64,000 bases of DNA from Pseudomonadota bacterium (GTDB lineage: Bacteria > Pseudomonadota > Alphaproteobacteria > Rhizobiales > Hyphomicrobiaceae). A program made the translations under genes and the position numbers. Location of the stretch: positions 8,177 to 72,176 of the forward strand of contig JAFAFW010000065.1 of NCBI GenBank assembly GCA_023423275.1, read 5' to 3'. The notes under the pieces were generated by a model, which was not told the DNA's origin, did no database searches, and worked only from the letters and a program-made list of their open reading frames with translations. The first letter of the stretch is position 1; each line of letters begins with the position of its first letter. Below, in pieces: positions 33,601 to 41,370 of this stretch.

Positions 33601-34572
33601 TCAGTCCATCATCGCCTTCGCGGCGGTGACGATCTTATCGGGCGTAACGCGCAGTTCATTTTCCAGCGTTGGCGCGAAGGGAATGGGAATGCGCGGCGCG
33701 CCGATGCGTTTGGCCGCCTTCACGCCGGCAGGACCGAGCCGGTCGATCACGCGGGCGACGATCTCCGCGCCGAAGCCGCCGACCTCAACGGCTTCGTGCG
33801 CCACCAGCAGGCGCCCGGTGCGCTTGACCGATGCGACGATGGCCTCCTCGTCCCAGGGCCAAAGTGTCCGCAAATCATAGGCATCAACGGAGAGGCCGTG
33901 CTCGGTGAGCCTCTCGGTGGCTGCCACGACGTCGGGAACGAGCGCGCTCCAGGTAACGAGCGTCAGATCGTTTCCCGTGCTGAGCGGGCGCGCCTTGCCG
34001 AACGGGATGGGCGCGATCTGTTCGGGCACCCGACCCGGAACGTGCCAGATTGCCTTGGGATCGAAGAACAGGATCGGATCGTCGCTGCGAATGGCGGAGA
34101 CCATCAATCCGGCTTCGTCCTCTGCGCTCGCGGGAGCGACGACCACGACGCCCGGCAAATGAACGAACCAGGATTCCAGCATCTGCGAATGCTGGCCCGC
34201 CGAATTGCGCCACATCCCGTGCGGCATGCGCACGACAACGGCAGGTCTGGCTTGCCCGCCAAACATATAGCGCACCTTGGCGATCTGATTGACCAGCTCG
34301 TCCATGGCACACATCGCGAAGTCGAAGATGCGCATCTCGATGATGGGCCGTGTGCCGACCAATGCCGCACCGAGGCCAGCCCCCATGATGGTGCTCTCCG
34401 AAATCGGCGTGGAGACGACACGGTCCGGTCCGAATTCATCGAGAAAGCCGCGATACTGGCCCCATAGTCCGCCGCGCGCGACGTCCTCGCCGAGCACCCA
34501 CACGGTGGAATCGCGGCGCATTTCCTGCTGAACGGCGAGACGGCCGGCTTCAAGAAGTGTGACCTCGCTCAT
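33601..34572 (-). CDS. 2-oxoacid dehydrogenase E1 component, beta subunit (orphan)
   Basis: 323 residues, E1-beta type without a lipoyl domain: WVLGEDVARGGLWGQYRGFLDEFG, PISESTIMGAGLGAALVGTRPI, AMDELVNQIAKVRYMFGGQ, and GQHSQMLESWFVHLPG. Resembles acetoin or branched-chain-type E1-beta more than the PdhB at 20275. Start overlaps the end of the E1-alpha gene (ATGA). No E2 or E3 gene is adjacent. Confidence 0.92.
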   Translation of the reverse strand: MSEVTLLEAGRLAVQQEMRRDSTVWVLGEDVARGGLWGQYRGFLDEFGPDRVVSTPISESTIMGAGLGAALVGTRPIIEMRIFDFAMCAMDELVNQIAKVRYMFGGQARPAVVVRMPHGMWRNSAGQHSQMLESWFVHLPGVVVVAPASAEDEAGLMVSAIRSDDPILFFDPKAIWHVPGRVPEQIAPIPFGKARPLSTGNDLTLVTWSALVPDVVAATERLTEHGLSVDAYDLRTLWPWDEEAIVASVKRTGRLLVAHEAVEVGGFGAEIVARVIDRLGPAGVKAAKRIGAPRIPIPFAPTLENELRVTPDKIVTAAKAMMD

Positions 34573-35585
34573 TGCACGGCTCCCGTATCCTGGACGTCTT
34601 CGTAGGCAACCGATGCGGGAGGCCAGGGTGCGGCCTTGGCGGCGGCGCGTCCATCCTCCATCTCGCGATGCGCCCGCGCCTCCAAGGCGTCGAGTTCTGC
34701 GCGCTCGATACCGCGGTCCACCAGAAGTGATTTCATCCGTGCGATGGGGCAGCGCGCCTTTCCGGCTTCCACTTCAACAGGATCGCGCCAAGCCGCGGCG
34801 TCGGTCGAGGTGTGGCCGGTCCAGCGATAGGTGCGCGCGTGGAGCAGGCGGGGGCTGTCGCCGCGACGGATTTCAGCGATCAGCCGTGCTGCGGTTTCAT
34901 CGACGGCCAGTCCGTCGTTGCCGTCGATCGAGATCGCAGGCACCCCGAGCGATTCAGACCGCGCAGCGACACCGGGACCGGCCGTGACGCTGCTGGCAGC
35001 GGTAAACGCGGCGACGCCATTGTCCTCGCAGACGAACAGGATCGGCAGGCGATACAGCGCGGCCCAGTTCAGTCCTTCAAGGAAAGGACCGCGATTGATG
35101 GCGCCGTCGCCAAACATGCAGACGGCGATGGCGTCGGATTTGAGCAGCTTCAGGCCTTGTGCCGCACCCACCGCGATCGGGATGCCGCCTGCGACGACGC
35201 CGTTCGCGCCAAGCATTCCTACGGAAAAATCCGCGATATGCATGGAGCCGCCCTTGCCGCGGCAATAGCCGCCGTCGCGCCCGTACAGTTCCAGGAACAT
35301 TCGCCCGGCATCGGCGCCCTTGGCGAGCGCGTGCCCATGGCCGCGATGATTGGAGGTGAGGCGATCATCAGTCCGGAGATTGGCGCAGAGCCCGGCGGCG
35401 ATGGCCTCCTGGCCGATGGAGACATGCAACGGTCCCGGAATTTCGCCAGCCTTGTGCGCGGCGAGCGCGGTCTCCTCGAAGGCGCGGATGCGCAACATCG
35501 TCGTGTAGAGATCCACGAGGCGGCGCGTATTGCCTCCGGCTGGCGCCGGGGCAGAATTCCCATTGGGCATCGCTTCCAATCCCAT
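34569..35585 (-). CDS. 2-oxoacid dehydrogenase E1 component, alpha subunit (orphan)
   Basis: 338 residues. LYTTMLRIRAFEETALAAHKAGEIPGPLHVS, GGSMHIADF and the ThDP motif FGDGAINRGPFLEGLNWAALYRLPILFVCEDN define E1-alpha. RYRGHS of PdhA is replaced by TYRWTGHTSTD, closer to acetoin-dehydrogenase-type E1. The start is set at ATG 35585; ATG 35570 is an alternative. Divergent from the duplicated protein at 35756 across a GGT-N3-ACC palindrome. Confidence 0.92.
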   Translation of the reverse strand: MGLEAMPNGNSAPAPAGGNTRRLVDLYTTMLRIRAFEETALAAHKAGEIPGPLHVSIGQEAIAAGLCANLRTDDRLTSNHRGHGHALAKGADAGRMFLELYGRDGGYCRGKGGSMHIADFSVGMLGANGVVAGGIPIAVGAAQGLKLLKSDAIAVCMFGDGAINRGPFLEGLNWAALYRLPILFVCEDNGVAAFTAASSVTAGPGVAARSESLGVPAISIDGNDGLAVDETAARLIAEIRRGDSPRLLHARTYRWTGHTSTDAAAWRDPVEVEAGKARCPIARMKSLLVDRGIERAELDALEARAHREMEDGRAAAKAAPWPPASVAYEDVQDTGAVQ

Positions 35586-35620
35586 GTTCGCTCTGGCGAC
35601 GGCTTCTGCGAGCCGTTGGC

Positions 35621-35635
35621 AAAGGTCAGACCTTT
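35621..35635. promoter_or_regulatory. FadR/PdhR-like operator palindrome
   Basis: AAAGGTC-A-GACCTTT, a perfect 7-bp inverted repeat with one central base, contains GGT-CAG-ACC, the core of operators bound by FadR-subfamily GntR regulators (for example PdhR, LldR). It lies 36 bases before the E1-alpha gene and about 120 bases before the divergent duplicated-protein gene. No FadR-type regulator is encoded close by. Confidence 0.5.
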
Positions 35636-35755
35636 AATCAGGGAGATGAAGAAATCAAGGCGGTTTGATCGGAGATTGATCGACACCAACAGGCAGCCTA
35701 TGGTGTTCTGCCGTCCTCGTGATGGCTAATCATCATACCTTATGAGGAAACGCAG

Positions 35756-36595
35756 GTGCCGCAGACGGATCCAGGTCCGCTCATCCTTGATAGCGTCACC
35801 CATCTGAAAACCGAGCACGTCGGACGCGTCGCGCTGTGCGCCTCGCACGGAGGCCGATATGCCGGATACTACGCTGCGAGCATGGGCGTCGCCGCAGTCA
35901 TTCTCAACGATGCCGGAATCGGACGCGAGGCTGCCGGACTGGGCAGTCTTCCGTTTCTCGCAGGATTGGGTGTTCCCGCCGCGACTGTCTCGCATCTCAG
36001 CGCACGCATCGGCGATGGGGCGGACTGCCAGGCGCGCGGTGTGCTGTCGGCGATCAATGCGCCTGCCGCAGCACTTGGATTGATGATCGGGATGCCATGC
36101 GAGCAGGCGATGGCAGCGCTCGCTCGCGCCAATCTTGCGCCCTCGCCGAAACCGCCTGCGGAGGATGAGCATCGCCACGTCATGACCGAGGCGAGCCGGG
36201 GCGGCGTGACCGTAATCGCCCTCGACTCCGTGTCATTGGTGAAGCCTGATGATGCCGGTCAGATCATCGTCAGCGCCTCACACGGCGGATTGCTTGGCGG
36301 TAAGCCGGAAACCGCCGTGAAGGTGCCGGTGTTCGCGGCCGTCTACAACGACGCCAACCGCGGCATCGACGACGCGGGTATTTGCAGATTGCCCGCTCTG
36401 GATGTGCGCGGCATCGCGGCTGCGTGCGTGCAGGCGTTCTCGGCTCGCATCGGCGACGGTATCTCGACCTACAACGACGGATATATTTCCGCACTCAATG
36501 AGACCGCCCGACGGTACGGCGGCAAAATGGGACAAAGCTGCCGGGAGTTCGTGGCGGCGATGGTGGAAGCGCGCATCAAGGAGCAAGGGCGGTGA
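35756..36595 (+). CDS. Unrecognised protein made of two tandem homologous domains
   Basis: 279 residues. Two copies of one module are visible: residues about 10-108 (LDSVTHLKTEHVGRVALCASHGG ... SARIGDG ... SAINAPAAALG) and about 155-255 (LDSVSLVKPDDAGQIIVSASHGG ... SARIGDG ... SALNETARRYG). Shared motifs are LDSVx, xASHGG, ND(A), SARIGDG and SA(I/L)N. I do not recognise the family. GTG at 35756 with AGGA seven bases upstream. The end overlaps the ThDP enzyme gene by four bases, so they are coupled. No signal peptide. Conserved His and Asp in both copies suggest an enzyme or metal/cofactor binder; function unknown. Confidence 0.8.
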   Translation: MPQTDPGPLILDSVTHLKTEHVGRVALCASHGGRYAGYYAASMGVAAVILNDAGIGREAAGLGSLPFLAGLGVPAATVSHLSARIGDGADCQARGVLSAINAPAAALGLMIGMPCEQAMAALARANLAPSPKPPAEDEHRHVMTEASRGGVTVIALDSVSLVKPDDAGQIIVSASHGGLLGGKPETAVKVPVFAAVYNDANRGIDDAGICRLPALDVRGIAAACVQAFSARIGDGISTYNDGYISALNETARRYGGKMGQSCREFVAAMVEARIKEQGR

Positions 36596-38343
36596 CTGAG
36601 AAGGATCAATCGAATTCCACCCGGCGCATGACGGGGGGACAGGCGCTGGCCGAGATGTTGAAGCTCGCAGGTGCCGGTCCGATGTTCGGCATGGGCGGGT
36701 TCCAGTTGCTGCCGTTCTATGAGGCCTGCCGTGCGCTGGGCCTCAAACACGCGCTCATCAATGACGAACGCTGCGGGGCGTTTGCGGCTGATGCCTATGC
36801 CAAGGTCACGAACCGTCCGGGGCTCGTGGACGGAACGCTTGGACCGGGCGCGACCAACCTCGTGACGGGCTTGGTCGAAAGCCTCAACGCCGGGATTCCC
36901 GTGGTCGCGATCGTTGGCGATGCCAATCGCGAGCACGCCTGGAAAAACATGACGCAAGAGACGCGGCAGCTCGAAATCCTGCGGCCGGTGGTGAAGGAAG
37001 TGATCCGCGTCGAGGTGTTGAAACGCGTGCCGGAACACGTGCGCCGCGCCTTCGCGGTGGCAACCAGTGGACGGCCAGGGCCGGTTCTGATCGACGTGCC
37101 GGAAGATATCGCGCACGGCGAAATGGATTTCGAGGCGGCCGATTTCTGGATCGATCCGGCGACGACACGGGCACAGGCGCGCCGCGCGCGGCCGGACGCA
37201 TCAGACTTGGAGCGCGCCGCCGCGCTGCTTTCCAAGGCCGAGCGTCCACTGATCCTCGCCGGAGGCGGCGTGCATATCTCGGAAGCCTATGACGCGCTGC
37301 TGTCCCTGGCCGAAACTTACGGCATCCCCGTCGCCCACACGATGTCGGGCAAGGGTTCGATTGCGTGCACGCATCCGCTGTCGGCGGGGTTGTTCGGACG
37401 CTATGACCGGATTGCCAATGGGCTCGTCGCGCAGTCGGATTGCCTGCTGGTGGTTGGCTGCAAGTTGGGCGAGATCGCCACCAGGCGCTTCCAGCTCATT
37501 CCGCCGGGCAAACCCGTCATCCATATCGAAATCGATCCGACTGAAATCGGCCGGACGACGCGAACTGAGGTCGGCCTGGTCGGCGATGCACGCCTGGCGT
37601 TGCAGGATCTCGCGGCAGCCTTGGGAAGTGGCAAGGCAGCGGCGCAGCGGCGGGCGGCTTATCTCGCTGAGATCCCGGTGCTCATGGCGGAATGGCGCAA
37701 GGGTGCGGCCGATCGCATGGAAAGCCGCGAGACGCCCATCAACGTCGGACGGCTGATGGGTGAACTGAACAAGGCCATGCCCGCGGACGGTATCGTGGTT
37801 GCCGATGGTGGGTTCGCCGCGCACTGGGGCGGGCTCATGTTCGACACAAAGGCGGCGGGCCGCCACTTCCTGCCGGACCGTGGCTTTGCCTCGATCGGCT
37901 ACGGCGTTCCGGGCGGCATCGGGGCGCAGCTCGGTTCGGGTGCGAAACGTCGTGTCGTCAGCCTGACCGGCGACGGAGGGTTCAACATGAGTCTGGGCGA
38001 ACTCGAAACCGCGCGGCGTCTCGGTGCGAACTTCGTGGCCTGCGTGTTCAACAACGCCGCGTCGGGGTATGTGAAGGCTCTGCAACACGCCATGTACGGG
38101 CAGGGAGCTTACCAGTCGTCTGATCTGGTGGAACTCGATTACGCTGCCATCGCCAAAGGCTTCGGCTGCCACGGCATCAAGGTCACGGATCCGGAAAAGC
38201 TGTCGACGGCACTGCGTGAAGGCCTGGAAAACACGTCTTCCCCGACGGTGATCGACGTGGCTGTGACACGCGATCCCTCCCGGATGCTCCCGGCGGCTGA
38301 CAATCGCACGCTCAAGGTCACCAAGGGGGATCGTCCGGTCTAA
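36592..38343 (+). CDS. Thiamine-diphosphate-dependent enzyme (acetolactate synthase-like)
   Basis: 583 residues in the three-domain layout of the acetolactate synthase/benzoylformate decarboxylase superfamily. The ThDP-activating Glu is in INDERCGAFAADAYAKVTNRPG, the central domain is at about 200-330, and the C-terminal ThDP motif is GDGGFNMSLGELETARRLGANFVACVFNN. Sequence around the active site (MGGFQLLPFYEACRALG) departs from classical IlvB, so a biosynthetic role is unlikely. GTG at 36592 overlaps the upstream stop. Probably carboligation or decarboxylation of a 2-oxoacid. Confidence 0.88.
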   Translation: MTEKDQSNSTRRMTGGQALAEMLKLAGAGPMFGMGGFQLLPFYEACRALGLKHALINDERCGAFAADAYAKVTNRPGLVDGTLGPGATNLVTGLVESLNAGIPVVAIVGDANREHAWKNMTQETRQLEILRPVVKEVIRVEVLKRVPEHVRRAFAVATSGRPGPVLIDVPEDIAHGEMDFEAADFWIDPATTRAQARRARPDASDLERAAALLSKAERPLILAGGGVHISEAYDALLSLAETYGIPVAHTMSGKGSIACTHPLSAGLFGRYDRIANGLVAQSDCLLVVGCKLGEIATRRFQLIPPGKPVIHIEIDPTEIGRTTRTEVGLVGDARLALQDLAAALGSGKAAAQRRAAYLAEIPVLMAEWRKGAADRMESRETPINVGRLMGELNKAMPADGIVVADGGFAAHWGGLMFDTKAAGRHFLPDRGFASIGYGVPGGIGAQLGSGAKRRVVSLTGDGGFNMSLGELETARRLGANFVACVFNNAASGYVKALQHAMYGQGAYQSSDLVELDYAAIAKGFGCHGIKVTDPEKLSTALREGLENTSSPTVIDVAVTRDPSRMLPAADNRTLKVTKGDRPV

Positions 38344-38378
38344 AATGCACCGGCGCTCGTCTGCCGCTGCACGGCGCC

Positions 38379-38407
38379 TTGACCCGCTGCGCCAAACAGG
38401 CCAGATA
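38379..38407 (+). promoter_or_regulatory. Candidate promoter of tRNA-Pro
   Basis: TTGACC (38379-38384), 17-base spacer, CAGATA (38402-38407), placed 10 bases before the tRNA. Judged by eye; -10 is imperfect. Confidence 0.45.
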
Positions 38408-38416
38408 AGCGCCAGT

Positions 38417-38493
38417 CGGGGCATAGCTCAGCCTGGTAGAGCACCTGCTTTGGGAGCAGGGGGCCGGGGGTTCGAATCCCTCTGCCCCGACCA
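38417..38493 (+). tRNA. tRNA-Pro (anticodon TGG)
   Basis: Complete cloverleaf of 77 bases including encoded CCA. Acceptor CGGGGCA pairs with TGCCCCG; D stem GCTC/GAGC; anticodon stem CCTGC/GCAGG with loop TTTGGGA, giving anticodon TGG at 38451-38453; T arm GGGGG-TTCGAAT-CCCTC with one G-U pair. Discriminator A, then CCA. It separates the ThDP region from the long minus-strand operon. Confidence 0.97.
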
Positions 38494-38539
38494 ATCATAC
38501 TGAACCGGCCAAGGATGGGGCGCCGCCCTAGCGGCACCG

Positions 38540-39766
38540 TCAGCTCACGATTTTCGCGGCGCGTAGCCGGGCGATGTCCTCCGGACCATATGCAAGTTGG
38601 GCGAGGACGGCATCGGTATGCTGGCCAAGGGCGGGGGCAGGTGTTTCCCGCGGCGCAGCGCCCGTCGCTGATCGGATTGGTATCGCGGCGAATCTGTCCG
38701 CACCAACCTGAACAACCATCTCTCGTGCCGCTATTTGAGGATCTGCCGCGATATCAGCTATTGAGTTGACCGGCCCACAGGGAACATCTGCCTCCTCCAG
38801 CAATTTCAGCCATTCCGATCGTATCCTGGTCGCGAATGCCGCGAGCAAGAGCGGCTCGAGCACGGCGTGATTGCGGGTCCGGGCGTTGCCGTCGGCAAAA
38901 CGTTCGTCGGTTATGAAGTCCGGCCTGCTAATCGTGCGGCACAGGGCCTGCCATTGCGCTTCCGTATCACAGCAGATGACCAACGGTGCGTCGGCGGTCG
39001 CGAAAGCTTGGAAGGGAGTGACGAGAGGGTGTCGACTGCCGATCCGTTGCGCCACTTCACCGGTATTCAAATAGCGGGCCATTGCGTTCTCAAGGAGCGC
39101 GACCTGTGAATCGAGCATTGACACGTCGACCATTGAACCTCGCCCAGTGCGCGAACGCTCCTGCAAGGCCGCGAGAATACCGACGGCCCCAAACAGGCTG
39201 GCTCCCATGTCGCCGATCGAGGTGCCGACACGCAAGGGCGGTCGATCCGGCTCGCCCGTGATGCTCATCATGCCAGACATGGCTTGCACCACGGCGTCAA
39301 ATGCCGGGCGGTCACGATAAGGGCCGGTCTGGCCAAAACCGGAGAGGGAGGCAAAGATGAGACGCGAATTGATTTCCGATAGCGCAGCATAGTCGAGACC
39401 CAGGCGCGTCATCACACCAGCACGGTTGTTCTCCACTATGATGTCGGCCTTAGCTGTGAGACGGCGGAAGACTTCCTTGCCATCCGGAGATTTCAGATCC
39501 AGCGCGATGCTGCGCTTATTGCGATTGACGCTGAGGAAATACAGGCTCTCGCCGTGCGAGAATGGCGCGATGCGCCGGGTGAAATCACCCCGACCGGGCA
39601 TTTCCACCTTGATAACGTCGGCGCCGAGTGCGCCGAGGATCCACGTGCAGTAGGGACCCGCCAGCATGTGCGTGACGTCGACGACGGTGATACCGGAAAG
39701 CGGACCGGACGGGGCATTCGACCGGGCAGACGAAGCGTCTAGAGCCATACTTCGAGGTCCGTTCAT
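38540..39766 (-). CDS. CaiB/BaiF family CoA-transferase (family III), last gene of the 14-gene operon
   Basis: 408 residues. Family III CoA-transferase features: GITVVDVTHMLAGPYCTWILGALGADVIKVEMPG, GFGQTGPYRDRPAFDAVVQAMSG, and IGDM with the candidate catalytic Asp. Transfers CoA between carboxylic acids. Start overlaps the previous gene (ATGA). A second CoA-transferase of the same family is encoded at 43911 in the operon, so two different acids may be activated, or one activation and one recycling step. Confidence 0.92.
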   Translation of the reverse strand: MNGPRSMALDASSARSNAPSGPLSGITVVDVTHMLAGPYCTWILGALGADVIKVEMPGRGDFTRRIAPFSHGESLYFLSVNRNKRSIALDLKSPDGKEVFRRLTAKADIIVENNRAGVMTRLGLDYAALSEINSRLIFASLSGFGQTGPYRDRPAFDAVVQAMSGMMSITGEPDRPPLRVGTSIGDMGASLFGAVGILAALQERSRTGRGSMVDVSMLDSQVALLENAMARYLNTGEVAQRIGSRHPLVTPFQAFATADAPLVICCDTEAQWQALCRTISRPDFITDERFADGNARTRNHAVLEPLLLAAFATRIRSEWLKLLEEADVPCGPVNSIADIAADPQIAAREMVVQVGADRFAAIPIRSATGAAPRETPAPALGQHTDAVLAQLAYGPEDIARLRAAKIVS

Positions 39767-40542
39767 TTGCCCGAGAAGCCCGGGGTGCGCTTATCGAAAA
39801 ACGCGTTGATGCCTTCCTTAAGGTCCTCGCTGGCGTAGATCTCGCGATACCACGCAGTGCCGTCGGCGATGGTCGGTGAGCGACTGACGAAGCGAGCCAG
39901 AATCTGCTTTGTCGCCTTGATCGAAAGGGGCGCATTGGCGGCGAGCTTCTCAGCGAACTGCGTCACTGCGCTGTCGAGCGCATCTGGCTCGTGTATATCA
40001 TCGACGAGACCGATGCCCCGTGCGGTTTCCGCGTCGATCACGTCGCCCGTCATGAGAAGCCGTCGTGCCTGGGCTTCGCCGATCAGTTCTGCCAGCCGCA
40101 CCGTATCGGGCGGGCCGAGGAAGAAGCCGAATTTCGCAATCGGGATGCCGAACTTCGCGCGCTGACTTGCGATGCGGAAATCGCAGGCTACGGCCAGAAC
40201 GCAGCCGTTGCCGATGGCGTGCCCTTGAATGGCGGCGATGACAGGCTGCGGCGCCGTACGGATGACTTGTTGCATCCGTTCGACAGCCTCGTCATAGGCG
40301 ATGGCCCCGTCGACCGTTCCAAGCTTGTCGCGAAATTCGCGGACGTCGGCACCGGAAACAAATGAGCGATCGCCCGCCCCGCGAATGACGATCACGCGCA
40401 CCGTGGGATCTTTGGTACACGTGGTCAGCGTGTCTTCCAGCACCTGGCACGTCGCCGTATCGATGGCGTTGCGGACTTCAGGGCGGTTGATCGTGACATA
40501 CGCGACGGCGTTGACGATCTCGTGCAGGACGGCATCTGACAT
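39763..40542 (-). CDS. Crotonase-fold protein lacking both hydratase Glu residues
   Basis: 259 residues with the crotonase fold (oxyanion loop FVSGADVREF; AIQGHAIGNGCVLAVACDFRIAS). The two hydratase acid/base Glu are absent: position 115 is Val (GNGCVL instead of GxCEL) and 135 is Ile (FGIPIAKFG instead of FGxPE). It is therefore unlikely to be a classical enoyl-CoA hydratase; isomerase, decarboxylase, thioester hydrolase or retro-Claisen activities occur in the fold. ATG at 40542 with GGAAGGGAC upstream, overlapping the previous gene. Confidence 0.88.
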   Translation of the reverse strand: MSDAVLHEIVNAVAYVTINRPEVRNAIDTATCQVLEDTLTTCTKDPTVRVIVIRGAGDRSFVSGADVREFRDKLGTVDGAIAYDEAVERMQQVIRTAPQPVIAAIQGHAIGNGCVLAVACDFRIASQRAKFGIPIAKFGFFLGPPDTVRLAELIGEAQARRLLMTGDVIDAETARGIGLVDDIHEPDALDSAVTQFAEKLAANAPLSIKATKQILARFVSRSPTIADGTAWYREIYASEDLKEGINAFFDKRTPGFSGK

Positions 40543-41345
40543 CAGCGTCCCTTCCATACCGGGGGGCGCTTTTCGGTAAAAGCGCGGGGGCCTTCGACAA
40601 AGTCTTCGGACGTCAGCATCTTTTCGTAGACCGGAATGCCGCTGCGGCCGGGCTTGAGCTTTTCAAACGCCTCGCGCTCCGAGAGGCGGTCGAGGGCGGG
40701 AACGACAGCGAGGAGAGCCTGCATTGCCAGCGGTGCGCCTTCCGCAATTTCGGCGGCATAGTCACGCGTGACTGACAAAAGATCATCCGATGGCACGGCG
40801 CGGCTCACGAGGCCCCATTTCAATGCTTCGTCTGCGTTCATGCGCCGGCTGCTCAGCATGAATTCGACCGCGGCGTTATAGGGAATGCGTCGCGGCAAGC
40901 GCTGTACAGCACCGCCGTCTGGAATGAAGCCGCGCTGCATTTCCGGTAGCGAAAATTCCGCATGATCGGCCATGATAAGCACATCGCAGGCGAGCGCGAT
41001 TTCGAAACCGCCTCCGATGGCGAGGCCGTTGATGGCGCCGATGACTGGTTTATCGAGGTCCCAGAATTCGGTGATGCCGGCAAAGCCGCCTGGCATGTTG
41101 ACGGCCAGATCATTGACCGCGGCGGCATCCTCGGCGGCGGCCAGCGCCTTGAGATCCCAGCCTGCTGAAAAGATGCGCGTGCCCGCCGCTGTCAACATAC
41201 CGACGCGTAGCTCCGGATCGTCGCGCAGGGTGCAGAACGCGGCGTAGAGATCCTTGCCGAGGTCCAGGTCGATGGCATTGACCTTAGGCCGGTCAATGGT
41301 GATTTCCAAAACGTGACCGCGTCTCTCGATGTATGCTGAACTCAT
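40542..41345 (-). CDS. Enoyl-CoA hydratase/isomerase family protein (CaiD-like)
   Basis: 267 residues. Crotonase fold with both hydratase Glu kept: Glu115 (GGGFEIALACD) and Glu135 (FSLPEMQRG). Oxyanion loop FSAGWDLKAL. The sequence around FWDLDKPVIGAINGLAIGGGFE resembles carnitinyl-CoA dehydratase (CaiD), which fits a pathway with CaiB-type CoA-transferases. ATG at 41345 with GGGAG nine bases upstream. Fourth-last step gene set of the operon, coupled to the next gene. Confidence 0.9.
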   Translation of the reverse strand: MSSAYIERRGHVLEITIDRPKVNAIDLDLGKDLYAAFCTLRDDPELRVGMLTAAGTRIFSAGWDLKALAAAEDAAAVNDLAVNMPGGFAGITEFWDLDKPVIGAINGLAIGGGFEIALACDVLIMADHAEFSLPEMQRGFIPDGGAVQRLPRRIPYNAAVEFMLSSRRMNADEALKWGLVSRAVPSDDLLSVTRDYAAEIAEGAPLAMQALLAVVPALDRLSEREAFEKLKPGRSGIPVYEKMLTSEDFVEGPRAFTEKRPPVWKGR

Positions 41346-41370
41346 GGTCTGCGCTCCCTTTCGGGTTCGA

